From JADLHS01 sp964539515 (GTDB lineage Bacteria; Verrucomicrobiota; Verrucomicrobiia; Limisphaerales; JADLHS01), in NCBI GenBank assembly GCA_964539515.1, contig CAZIJO010000005.1, positions 17,966 to 81,965 of the forward strand: a stretch of DNA of 64,000 nt, written 5' to 3'. Of this stretch, positions 36,082 through 44,572 are shown in pieces. The notes under the pieces are model-generated. The model was not told the DNA's origin. It did not search any database and saw nothing but the letters and a program-made list of their open reading frames with translations. The position numbers were made by a program, and so were the translations under genes. Numbering within the stretch: position 1 is the first letter of the stretch; each line of letters starts with the position of its first letter.

Positions 36082-36867
36082 TCAGCGACCGTCCACAGAG
36101 CCAGGGTAACACCACAGACTGTTCTTACGGGGATCCGCCAGCAATTGGAAGTAACGCTTCCACTTCACGTATTCGACGTGGCCGTCGAAATGTCCCATGG
36201 TGGCACCGCTGTTGTGCCGTTGCGTGAGGCCTTCGTTTGGCCGGCTGGAGCCATCGTTGAAGTTGCCGGAGTCGGTCTCGTCAGATTCCCAGAAGAGCAT
36301 GTCGGTCCCCTTGAACGCCGAGTTGCGGTAGGTTTTCCCGATCGCCCCGGAACCCCAGTCGTAGGCACCGCCGCCGGCAATCACCGCTCCATTCATCAAA
36401 TAACTGGTGAACTTCACATCCGCCACCTTCCAGGCTGCCAGGTTGGTTTTGTGAATGGGACACATGTACACCGACCAGGATTTCAGCGTCTGGAAGAAGA
36501 GTCCTTTGCTGGGGCCGTTGGTTTGGTTTGGGCCCGGCACACCCGGCAACGCCTCGCCGGGCTTGTAAAGCCAGCCCGCGGGGAGGTTTCGGTTCCCCAA
36601 TCCGCTGGAGCCGCCGCAGTTCGGCGGGCTGATCCGGTCATTGTTGTCCCCCAGGTATAAATTGTGACTCAACCCCAGTTGTTTCATGTTGTTCATGCAC
36701 TGCGTGCGGTGGGCTTGCTCCTTTGCCTTGCTCAAGGCCGGCAACAGCATGGCGGCCAGAATGGCGATGATGGCGATGACCACCAGCAACTCGATTAACG
36801 TGAAGGCTCCGCCGGGATCAACTGAAGTTGAATCCGAACTCCGAGGAGCACTCGTTCTTAGATTCAT
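36082..36867 (-). CDS. Pseudopilin, H-x9-DG type
   Basis: A 261-residue pseudopilin starting at the ATG ending at 36867 (MNLRTSAPRSSD). The leader ends GGA|FTLIELLVVIAIIAILAAM, so the residue before the cleavage site is Ala rather than the usual Gly, with Gly one step earlier; processing may be less efficient. The core has LPALSKAKEQAHRTQCMNNMKQLGL and the tail HNSGATMGHFDGHVEYVKWK. It is the third copy of this type in the window (others at 2175 and 26148), and all are apart from any secretion operon. A small lipoprotein gene follows 32 nt downstream. Confidence 0.85.
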   Translation of the reverse strand: MNLRTSAPRSSDSTSVDPGGAFTLIELLVVIAIIAILAAMLLPALSKAKEQAHRTQCMNNMKQLGLSHNLYLGDNNDRISPPNCGGSSGLGNRNLPAGWLYKPGEALPGVPGPNQTNGPSKGLFFQTLKSWSVYMCPIHKTNLAAWKVADVKFTSYLMNGAVIAGGGAYDWGSGAIGKTYRNSAFKGTDMLFWESDETDSGNFNDGSSRPNEGLTQRHNSGATMGHFDGHVEYVKWKRYFQLLADPRKNSLWCYPGSVDGR

Positions 36868-37543
36868 GTAACTGACTATCGACGATTCAAGCCAGGAACG
36901 CAAGGTTCTGCGCTTGGCGCGACAGGCGTAATGGCGATTTGGGTAACGCTATCCAGTTAAAGCCAGTCCTTTGATTCCACAGCCAGACCAAATTCCGTCG
37001 AGCACACGAATGCCAACGAAGCCCGGCTCCCACACCTGTTAATCGCCGAGGGCCAAGAAATAAGGAAAACGCCGACCGCCTGACCATCAGCGCGCCGACC
37101 GTAGCCACTTACATCCGGCGCATCTACGAGAAGCTGCAGGTTCACAGCCGCGCCGCCGCCATCGGGAAATTCAGTTCGCTGACCAAAGGCCACCGTGCCG
37201 GTCTGCCGAGGGGCGCCAAGGCGGCGGTCGCGAATCCGTTGGATGATTGACTCTCCGGCAGCTGGCGTGTTCCCAAATTGGGCGTGCGGCAGGTAAAGCG
37301 GTGACCGACGACTTGCCGAGATCCTCGAGTTTGACACCAATCGGGTTCGACGGAGGGGGTTGCCGGACGACGATTCCGTCCCTGCCGGGTGGCGCCCTTC
37401 CACGAACTGCCGTGTCACGCTTCGGGCCTTGTTACCGCCAAGGCCAAACACTCGGAGCGGTTCCTGGCCATGGTATAATTTTCGAAATAGCTGGCGCCGA
37501 GGCGACCATGCACGATCCCCTTAAATCTGCACCGGTTTAATTT
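36868..37543. other. Intergenic region with a decayed regulator and an isolated promoter-like box
   Basis: This 676-nt stretch holds no intact gene. A LuxR-type helix-turn-helix remnant covers about 36990-37250 and is listed separately. TGGTATAAT (37471-37479) is a perfect extended -10 box on the plus strand with no gene downstream on that strand; it points into the end of the minus-strand gene at 37544. Confidence 0.45.
36990..37250 (+). pseudogene. Remnant of a NarL/LuxR-type response regulator (HTH end)
   Basis: In the frame ending at TGA 37248-37250 the sequence reads NKENADRLTISAPTVATYIR, then RIYEKLQVHSRAAAIGKF, a clear LuxR-type recognition helix and C-terminal end. About 50 bases upstream, in a frame shifted by one base, NEARLPHLLIAEGQ matches the preceding helices (usual form ...REREVLxLLAEGQ). 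A frameshift near 37056 separates the two. No receiver domain was found upstream. The intact regulator at 55479 has the same ending (IYDKLQVHSRSAAVSRF), so this is probably a dead relative. Confidence 0.6.
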
Positions 37544-39841
37544 TCAAAAATCACGCGGGCGCGCCGGCCCATCATAAGGTCGTGCTCCTAATATCCGGCC
37601 CCGGTTTTGTTCGACGGTGAGGAGCGCCGGATCTGTGACGCGGGGTGCTTCAATAAATCCGTGATAACGGCCCATCCAATACGCCAATAGCCAGGCAGAC
37701 GGTTGCACCACGTCATGGCCGCCCGTGCCGCCGTCGGCTTTCATCGTCCAGTTGTCCCACAGCATCGGCTCGCGTTCGCGCGGCGAAAATGCCCGTGTGC
37801 CGCCGGAATAGGCGACGTAACCGGGCGGTGTTTGCAGGTCGGTCCGGTGTGAATTCTGGTAGGAGTATATCACCAGATCGAGCGGCCATTCGCGCAGATG
37901 GTTTACGGCGGGTTCGACCTCGCAGTCGTTGCCGGTCAACGCACCGTAGATGAAATTGAACCAGGGGACCTGTTCGATGCGCTCGATTTCCCAGCTGCGG
38001 TCGAGGCTGCGGCGGTAGATCGAACGCAGCCTGGGATCCGTTTCGTATTTCAACAGGTTCGGGTAACAGAGAAAGGAGAGGTGTTCAAGAAACTGCAGGA
38101 CGTCCCCGGGCGGGAACGTGCATTTCTGCCGGAGGGTGTACTCCGGATAGCCGAGCTTCACCAGTTCCTGGTAGCCCTGGGCGAAGCGCAACTCGCCCGT
38201 GAGTACCTCTGCGGTTTTGATGAACGACAGGATTTCGAGCGCATTCAATCCGCGCGCCGCGTTGCCTTCGCCGGCCGCATTGAAATACTCCGGGCTCCAG
38301 CGCCCCCAGCGGGTCGGTTTGCCATCCAGATCAATCAACTGCCAGCCGTGCTCTATCAGATGTCCGGCGACACGCGAAAGAAACGTTTTGGCCTGCTGGA
38401 TCTCTTCGCCTTGCGCCGCGAGTTCCAAGAAGAGGGCGACCGCATAAAAGTGCGCGCAGATTTCGTCGCTCGACGTGTCGCCTTTCCACTCAAACAATCC
38501 GTCCCTGGTATCGTGCCATTCGGCGGCGGCTTCGCCGGAGCCGTGCTGGGCCTGATGACCGCGCTCGCCTTTCGCCCAGACGGCGCGGGCGGGAAAGCCC
38601 TTGATGCCAGTCATCGCCTCGAGCCAGCGGACGGTGTGGAAGGAATTGACGGCTTCGCGGCGCGCCTCCGGGTCTTTGGTCACTGCGTAGCGGTAGGTTT
38701 GGGCGGCCAGGTAGTCGCACGAATAACCGCCATCGTTGTCGCCCGCTTCGCGAACATATTCCTTCAACTTCGCATCCCACTCCAGTTTGTGGACGAGGCC
38801 CAGCCGCTTTTGTCCCCATTCCCCTAGGTGACGTTCATAATAGGCCGCTTTCTTCAGCAACGTGTACGGCTCGTAATCGATGATGCCCAGGCCTTTGTCG
38901 GTGGCGATAAAGACCGCGCGTTCGCTGCTCGCGATGGCATTCACGCGGTCGTCGGGCAACCAGCGTTGACCGGCGAAGTAATGAAACTGCCCGCCGGATT
39001 GGCGAATCGCGCCGCGCGTCGTGCCAATCCAAAGGTCACCACCAAAACCGCGGGCCAGACAGGTTGCGTCTTCGTAGCAGAGTCCTTGTTCGCCACGCAG
39101 TTGGGTGAGCGACATGCCGCGCAGGACGCCCAGTCCGCGATCGGTGGCGATGTAAAGCCGGCTGCCCAGGCTCAAAACATCGCGTGTCTTCAGCGACGGC
39201 AAATCGCCCCAGTCCCAAACTTTTTCCACCGGCCAGTTCCAGACGTTGCGCGCGCCGAACCCCATGCCATCAAAAATCGTGAGCCGCCCCGGTCCGTGCA
39301 CATAAAGCGTCTCGCCGTAGGAAGCGACCCGCGTGATTCCAAACGGGCTCGGCGAGGAGGTTAATGCTTCCAGCGCATCTGCTTTGACGCGCCACAAACG
39401 ACTGCCCCCCGCCGCCACCACGGCGCCGGAATGTTCGCAAACATCGTTCACCGCCTCGGTCGAAATCGCTTTCCACGATCCGTTCTCGAATCGATGCAAC
39501 CCCGGACTCGTGATCGCCCACAATGCGCCTCCGGCCGTGACCAGCCGGCTGACTGGCGCGCGCAACGCGCTGACTTCAACCAGTTCCTCGCCCTTCATTT
39601 GATAAAGTCCTTTGGCCGAGCCGGCGAAAAGGTTTCCTTCGTAAACCGCCATGGAGGTCAATGGCGTGTCCGTGGCGATTTTGCGACCGACTTCCTGGAG
39701 ATAAACGTCGTCGCGGACGGGTTGCCAGAGCCGGGGCGCAGCGGTTGCAACCGGCCCTGCCAACCCGCCGAGCTCAGCGGCAGCCAATAATGCAATAAGC
39801 CGGAGCCGGCGGACGGACGATCGGCGAAACACGGTTTCCAT
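37544..39841 (-). CDS. Secreted propeller plus six-hairpin (alpha-toroid) protein
   Basis: A 765-residue protein with a signal peptide (LRLIALLAAAELGGLAGPVATAA). Residues about 50-330 are propeller-like with Reg_prop-type strands (LFAGSAKGLYQM, LYIATDRGLGVLRG, LWIGTTRGAIRQ, VFIATDKGLGIID). Residues about 350-740 form a helical repeat region (SCDYLAAQTYRYAVT, HFYAVALFLELAAQG, WSPEYFNAAGEGNAARGLNAL, WNFIYGALTG-like) resembling (alpha/alpha)6 glycosidase-like folds. No catalytic residues were identified. It is the last gene of a minus-strand run, 15 nt after the PVC dehydrogenase, which in turn lies 42 nt after another alpha-toroid protein. All three are exported and likely act together in extracellular carbohydrate use, which is inference. 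Confidence 0.7.
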   Translation of the reverse strand: METVFRRSSVRRLRLIALLAAAELGGLAGPVATAAPRLWQPVRDDVYLQEVGRKIATDTPLTSMAVYEGNLFAGSAKGLYQMKGEELVEVSALRAPVSRLVTAGGALWAITSPGLHRFENGSWKAISTEAVNDVCEHSGAVVAAGGSRLWRVKADALEALTSSPSPFGITRVASYGETLYVHGPGRLTIFDGMGFGARNVWNWPVEKVWDWGDLPSLKTRDVLSLGSRLYIATDRGLGVLRGMSLTQLRGEQGLCYEDATCLARGFGGDLWIGTTRGAIRQSGGQFHYFAGQRWLPDDRVNAIASSERAVFIATDKGLGIIDYEPYTLLKKAAYYERHLGEWGQKRLGLVHKLEWDAKLKEYVREAGDNDGGYSCDYLAAQTYRYAVTKDPEARREAVNSFHTVRWLEAMTGIKGFPARAVWAKGERGHQAQHGSGEAAAEWHDTRDGLFEWKGDTSSDEICAHFYAVALFLELAAQGEEIQQAKTFLSRVAGHLIEHGWQLIDLDGKPTRWGRWSPEYFNAAGEGNAARGLNALEILSFIKTAEVLTGELRFAQGYQELVKLGYPEYTLRQKCTFPPGDVLQFLEHLSFLCYPNLLKYETDPRLRSIYRRSLDRSWEIERIEQVPWFNFIYGALTGNDCEVEPAVNHLREWPLDLVIYSYQNSHRTDLQTPPGYVAYSGGTRAFSPREREPMLWDNWTMKADGGTGGHDVVQPSAWLLAYWMGRYHGFIEAPRVTDPALLTVEQNRGRILGARPYDGPARPRDF

Positions 39842-39856
39842 AAATTTGTACGCGGC

Positions 39857-42800
39857 TTACGGTTGCTTCCTCAAGTATGCGAATAGGTCCCGCACCTCCT
39901 GGGGTTGGAGCGGGTCGAGCAATCCTTCCGGCATGAGTGACAGCGCGGAGGCCTGCAATTGCTCGATGTCGCGACGCGGCAGCACGAGGCGTTTGCCGCT
40001 TCCATCCGTCAACGTAACTGCGCTGGGCGTCTGTTCCGTGATGAAGCCCGTGAGGCTCTGGCCGTCCTTCGTCTCAATATTGAAGGCGGTGTATTCTTCG
40101 CGAATGGCCAGACTTGGGTCCACAATGGCCGACAGGATGAAGTCCAGATTGTCGCGCTCGTAGCCCGTCAGGTCGGGGCCGACTTTGGCGCCTTCGCCGT
40201 TCAACGTGTGGCAGCTGGCGCAAATTCGCTGGAAGATCACCCGTCCGGACGGCGCGTCGCCTTGGCCCGCCGCAAGGGACTCGCGCACCTGGGCAATTTG
40301 CCGCTCCTTCTCCTCGGAACTGCGCGTCAGCCGGCCCCAGTGCTTTTGGATAAGCGCATCGCAGGTGGCATCTTTGAATCCTTGAATGGCGAGCACGTTG
40401 GCGATTGGGACTTGTTCCTTCTTCAAACGTCCGGCATTCACGGCTTCCAGTAATGGTCTGGCCCAAGTGACCCGGCTGCTGAGCGCAGATTGGGCGGCGG
40501 CCCGGAGTTCCGGACTGGAATCGACCGAAAGCGCCAACAAGGCTTGCGCGATCTCGGGCTGGTCGAAGCGCTGCAAGCTGTTGACCAACTCCAGCCGCCA
40601 CGCCGGAGAACTCTCCACGCGAAGTTGTGCGAGCAGCACCGGCACTGCCGCCGGCTCCCGGCGTTCCCCCAGGAGTTGAGCCAGCGCACGGCGCTCGGCT
40701 TCCGGTACCTGCGGGTTTGCAATGCGCTGGAGCGCCGCTGGCGTGGCGGGAGCGTAACCGAGGCGCAGCGCGAAGTTAATCAGGGTGAAAGTGGGCGCGC
40801 GGCGTGACCAAAGTTCGCCCACCTGCTTTTGCAGTGAGGCCGGCACGACGATCACCGGATCGCCTTGCAGACCTTCCGCCATGCCTTCGACGAGTTTGTC
40901 AACGTCGCTTTCGGTCGGAGCGAGGGTCAGGAGTCGGACGCAGGTTTCCAGATTCAGCGCGCTGCGTTCTGCCGCATAGCGTCGCCCCAAACGCGCGATG
41001 ATAAAACGGCTGACGATGGGCGCTTGCCAGAACGAGTCGTCCTGCAACCGTTTCAAAACCGCCTCCCGGTCGCTGGCGCATTTGCTTTCGAGCGCCCACC
41101 AGAGGAGCAGGGGAATGTGTTTGTCGCCGGCATCATCGCCGCGGAGCAGTAACTCGTAAATAATCGGCAGCGCGTCTTTACCCGGCAACCGCTTGAGCGA
41201 ACTGGCCATTTGGCTGCGGACCTCCACCTCGGGCTCGGTCTGGGCGAGCCTTTGCCATTCGGTCAGAATGGCGGGCGAGACTTTGCCGGAATCGCCCAGC
41301 AGGCGAATGGTCCAGTAGCGCACCATTGGATTCGGATGATGGAGCGTTTGGCGGGCGAGTGAATCCTCAAAACCCCCGCTGGCATTCAGTGCCCAAAGGG
41401 CCTCCAGCGCGAGCTGGCCGGTTTCCTTGGCCACGATCTTCGCCAGCGCCGGCACGGCGCTCGGGTCGTGGCGATCCCAGAAAATGCGCAGCGCCATCTG
41501 CCGCCACCACTTATTCGGGCTCGCCAGGAGTTGGGTGAGTTCGGCCGTGCCCAGTTTCGCGATATCGAAGGGCTGTCCACTTCCTCTCTCCGCGAGGAAC
41601 GAGTGGGGAGAGGATCGAGGTGAGTGGTTGCCTGCGGAACGAGCCACCTCTCCCCGGCCCTCTCCTCCAGCCAATGGAGGAGAGGGAGAGAACCGTGCGT
41701 TCGTGCCACTGGCCTTCAGACGCCAGAGTCGGCCCGTGGCCTTGTCCCACGTGTCGCGGGGATCGAGATGGCTGAGCCGGCTGTCGCACCAATCCGCGAT
41801 GTAAATCGCGCCGTCAGGGCCGGTCTTCGTGTCCACCGGCCGGAAGTGATGGTCGGGACTGTCGATGAGCACTTCGGTGTCATCGGTGCGGAAACTCGAC
41901 GTGTCGCGCGACAGCCGGCTGGCCTGGTACCGGCTCGTCAAGGCCATGCCGGCCACCAGTTGCCCTGCGAGCCGTGGAATCGCGCCGCCTTCGTAAATGA
42001 TCATTGTCTGCGGGAAACGCGGTTTATACCCGGTGTGGCTCATGTGTTCGAACCAGCCAAAGGCGTAGGGATTCATCAGCGGCCCGTGCTTGGCCCAGGT
42101 TTTGATGTAGCAACCGCCCTGCGCGTAATGCAGTCCCCGGGTGTTGTCGTAATTCGAACCGGAAAAACAGCGCCCCTCGGCGTCAAACTCCAGGCTGTAA
42201 GTATTGCCGCCGCCCTCGGCAAACACCTCGAACGCGCGCGTCGTGGGCTGGTAACGCCAGATGGCCTGACCGAGAAACTTCACGCCGTTGATATCCGCCG
42301 TGCAGGTGCTGCCATGCGCGCCGTAGAGCCAGCCATCCGGCCCCCATGCCAGACTGTTCGCACCGGAGTGCGTGTCTTCCAGACCGAAGCCGGACAGCCG
42401 CACCTCCGGATCGCCATCGGGAATGTCGTCCCGGTTATTGTCAGGATAGAACAGCAAGTACGGCGGATTCAAAACCCACACCCCGCCCCGGCCCGTGACG
42501 ACGCTGCGGACCATGTTCAGGTCGCTGACGAAATCCTTCGCCTGGCTGAACACCCCGTCGCCCTTGGGGTCTTCGAGAATCGTGATGCGGTCAAGGCCTT
42601 TGAAATGATGGGGCGGCGGCGGGGGCACGCGGTCGTAAACCGCCCGCAGGTATTGGTCATACTTCACGATCTTCAATCCGGCGGGGAAGGGATACTGGAG
42701 ATATTGCACGACCCAGAGCCGCCCGCGCTCGTCGAAGTGCAGATTCAACGGCTGCCGTACGACCGGTTCGCTGGCGACAACTTCGACCACCAGACCCTCG

Positions 42801-43114
42801 GCGACTTTGAATTGCTGAAGTTCGTCCGTCGGTGAAGGCGCGGGCGACTGATCGCTGAGTTGGCCGCCAGGTTTGAAGGTCTTGACGAATTCCTGGACCT
42901 TCGGATCGAAGGTGTCCACTGGTTCGGCGGCCAAGGCTTGGGATATCAACAACCGGAGAGCCAGGAGTATTCCGAGAAGGAGCGCACAGCGAAAACTGTT
43001 TTTCTGAATCAGCTTTAACCCAGGTGGCGCCGCGATCAGGAATGCCGATGCGTTCAAGGATTGTTGACCTCGTTCCGGCCGGCAGGCATTGCACAAATCA
43101 AAGGGCACGTCCAT
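39857..43114 (-). CDS. PVC-type membrane-bound dehydrogenase with HEAT repeats and c-type heme
   Basis: A 1085-residue exported protein. After an N-terminal hydrophobic segment (CALLLGILLALRLLISQALA) comes the PVC dehydrogenase propeller (VAEGLVVEVVASEPVVRQPL, DERGRLWVVQYLQYPFPAGL, GPDGAIYIADWCDSRLSH). A HEAT-repeat array spans about residues 560-900, and a C-terminal cytochrome domain has one CASCH site (RICASCHTLNGEGAKVGPDL). These proteins are numerous in Planctomycetes and Verrucomicrobia and are thought to oxidise sugars or sugar-derived substrates and pass electrons to the heme. About 44 residues between propeller and HEAT repeats (FSPSPPLAGGEGRGEV...LAERGSGQ) are translated repeat DNA. 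It lies between two alpha-toroid protein genes on the same strand. Confidence 0.92.
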   Translation of the reverse strand: MDVPFDLCNACRPERGQQSLNASAFLIAAPPGLKLIQKNSFRCALLLGILLALRLLISQALAAEPVDTFDPKVQEFVKTFKPGGQLSDQSPAPSPTDELQQFKVAEGLVVEVVASEPVVRQPLNLHFDERGRLWVVQYLQYPFPAGLKIVKYDQYLRAVYDRVPPPPPHHFKGLDRITILEDPKGDGVFSQAKDFVSDLNMVRSVVTGRGGVWVLNPPYLLFYPDNNRDDIPDGDPEVRLSGFGLEDTHSGANSLAWGPDGWLYGAHGSTCTADINGVKFLGQAIWRYQPTTRAFEVFAEGGGNTYSLEFDAEGRCFSGSNYDNTRGLHYAQGGCYIKTWAKHGPLMNPYAFGWFEHMSHTGYKPRFPQTMIIYEGGAIPRLAGQLVAGMALTSRYQASRLSRDTSSFRTDDTEVLIDSPDHHFRPVDTKTGPDGAIYIADWCDSRLSHLDPRDTWDKATGRLWRLKASGTNARFSPSPPLAGGEGRGEVARSAGNHSPRSSPHSFLAERGSGQPFDIAKLGTAELTQLLASPNKWWRQMALRIFWDRHDPSAVPALAKIVAKETGQLALEALWALNASGGFEDSLARQTLHHPNPMVRYWTIRLLGDSGKVSPAILTEWQRLAQTEPEVEVRSQMASSLKRLPGKDALPIIYELLLRGDDAGDKHIPLLLWWALESKCASDREAVLKRLQDDSFWQAPIVSRFIIARLGRRYAAERSALNLETCVRLLTLAPTESDVDKLVEGMAEGLQGDPVIVVPASLQKQVGELWSRRAPTFTLINFALRLGYAPATPAALQRIANPQVPEAERRALAQLLGERREPAAVPVLLAQLRVESSPAWRLELVNSLQRFDQPEIAQALLALSVDSSPELRAAAQSALSSRVTWARPLLEAVNAGRLKKEQVPIANVLAIQGFKDATCDALIQKHWGRLTRSSEEKERQIAQVRESLAAGQGDAPSGRVIFQRICASCHTLNGEGAKVGPDLTGYERDNLDFILSAIVDPSLAIREEYTAFNIETKDGQSLTGFITEQTPSAVTLTDGSGKRLVLPRRDIEQLQASALSLMPEGLLDPLQPQEVRDLFAYLRKQP
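41577..41704. repeat. Palindromic repeat element absorbed into the dehydrogenase reading frame
   Basis: It contains a perfect 12-bp inverted repeat, CCCTCTCCTCCA-gccaa-TGGAGGAGAGGG (41658-41686), and a second GAGAG-rich inverted segment (about 41585-41615). Translated on the minus strand it gives the Pro/Gly-rich SPSPPLAGGEGRGEV type peptide known from REP-like repeats in many bacteria. It is in frame and adds roughly 44 residues between two domains. Confidence 0.7.
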
Positions 43115-43156
43115 TGGTTAGCCACGAGGCGAACAGTAGTCAATCCCGCGGAACCA

Positions 43157-44434
43157 TCAGGGACGTCGGCTGGCCACCTCTTCCAAGAAACAACCCCACT
43201 CGCGAAATCCCAACGGGTGGCCGCCGGCGCGCGCTTGTTCCGACACCAGTTTGCCCAATGCCTCGATTGCCTCCGGCACCAGGGCTGCCCGCAGAAACTC
43301 CGGTTCGCCGGCAAATGCGCGGTTCACCAGGAGCAGCGTCTCCATGGCCTTGTCTTTGTTCGGCGCGCCCCGGCTCAGAAAATCCTGGTTCCGCGCGCGG
43401 AGGCCCAATTGCAGCGAGCGCAAGACCTCGCTGCGTGCCGGGTCGTCACGCGGCATCACTGCCGCGAGCTGTGCCAGACCCCGCAGCATGATGTAGTGGT
43501 AAGCCGGCCGGGCGTTGTGTGGGTCGAGCCAGCGGCCCGCGCGCGTTCCCTCCGTGAGTTGGCCCGGAATCACCCCAATGATTGCCTTCCTGGTTGCTGC
43601 TTTCAGGTAACGTTCTTCCGACGTCACTTGGAACGCCTTGGCGAGCAGGTAAACGCTGAAACTGTTGTAATTCCAATTCGCCACCAGCCGGCGGGAAATG
43701 GCCCAGTCGGCGGCCTGCCGCGCGGAGGTCAGATACTTTTGCTCTCGCGTCAATTCGAACAATTCGAACATCGCGACCCCGCACTCGCCGTTGTCGAATT
43801 GCAGGCCGCCGTCATCCGCGTCGTCAATCACCCAGCCTTGGTGGACCAGCTGATTCAGTCGGCCTTCCTTCTCGGCCCGGGCCAGGAAGCGTTCGGCAAC
43901 TTCGAAAGGCTTGCCACCCTTGCCGCCGCGCACAGCCGGGAACGGGAAGACGCCGCGACCACCCTGGGCCTGCGCCCAAATGAGGAAATCCCCCGCCGCC
44001 ACGGCGTACGCCCGGCTTTGTTCCGCGCCATCCAGTTTCCCGCGGGCCACGGCGACATTTCCGGCCAAAAAGGAAGCCGGCTCCCGCAGGGCGTGGGTCA
44101 GTTTCGTCGGGTCGAGGCCGGTGCGCCACCAGCTGAGTTTTTCAAAACGGCCGAAATCTGGTTGGAAACCGCGCTGGGCCTCGGTGGCGGTCAGCCAGCG
44201 GCCCGTTTTTGGAATGGCAAGAAAAGTGTCGGCCACCTCCGGCTCGCCGGCTTTCGGCCCGAGCGCTTGCCGGGCAGTGGCTACTGCAACGCGCACGGCT
44301 GCGAGATCCTCCTTTGCTAGCGCGTCAGCGAGTTCCCGCGCCGGTTGTGCCAAGACGCCGGCGAGAGACAATCCCAGACTAAGCATCGCCAGCAAAACGC
44401 GTCGGGCTAAAGGCATCGTTGGGGGTGGTTTCAT
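43157..44434 (-). CDS. Secreted alpha-toroid (six-hairpin-like) protein
   Basis: A 425-residue protein with a signal peptide (RRVLLAMLSLGLSLAGVLAQ). The mature part is helical with repeating hairpin spacing and landmarks GDFLIWAQAQGGRGVFPFP, GWVIDDADDGGLQFDNGECGVAMFELFE and WNYNSFSVYLLAKAFQVTS. This pattern fits the (alpha/alpha) toroid fold of polysaccharide-acting proteins, but I recognise no specific family or catalytic pair. The conserved DDADDGGLQFDNGE could hold acidic active-site residues. It is first in a minus-strand run with the PVC dehydrogenase and the propeller/toroid protein, all exported. Confidence 0.7.
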   Translation of the reverse strand: MKPPPTMPLARRVLLAMLSLGLSLAGVLAQPARELADALAKEDLAAVRVAVATARQALGPKAGEPEVADTFLAIPKTGRWLTATEAQRGFQPDFGRFEKLSWWRTGLDPTKLTHALREPASFLAGNVAVARGKLDGAEQSRAYAVAAGDFLIWAQAQGGRGVFPFPAVRGGKGGKPFEVAERFLARAEKEGRLNQLVHQGWVIDDADDGGLQFDNGECGVAMFELFELTREQKYLTSARQAADWAISRRLVANWNYNSFSVYLLAKAFQVTSEERYLKAATRKAIIGVIPGQLTEGTRAGRWLDPHNARPAYHYIMLRGLAQLAAVMPRDDPARSEVLRSLQLGLRARNQDFLSRGAPNKDKAMETLLLVNRAFAGEPEFLRAALVPEAIEALGKLVSEQARAGGHPLGFREWGCFLEEVASRRP

Positions 44435-44478
44435 TGAAGCTACAAGCCGCCCAAGCTCACGATTTGTAACCCTGAACC

Positions 44479-44549
44479 GTAGCAGCCGACGTGAGTCGGC
44501 TCTGGTTTCCCAGAATTCCTGGATGGAGCGGACTCACATCCGCTGCTAC
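44479..44549. repeat. Intergenic palindromic element A
   Basis: The left arm GTAGCAGCCGACGTGAGTCG starts at 44479 and the right arm GGAGCGGACTCACATCCGCT ends in GCTAC at 44549. The arms are inverted copies with about 22 of 25 positions matching. Each arm also folds alone: GCCGAC-gtga-GTCGGC on the left. Related elements lie at 56262, 62495 and 63901. Confidence 0.75.
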
Positions 44550-44572
44550 GAGCTTCATGGGTATTTGCTTCC

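Noticed and set aside
41624..42835. Plus-strand frame opposite the PVC dehydrogenase
   Set aside because: It reads the repeat element and the reverse complement of conserved propeller motifs; no independent domain.
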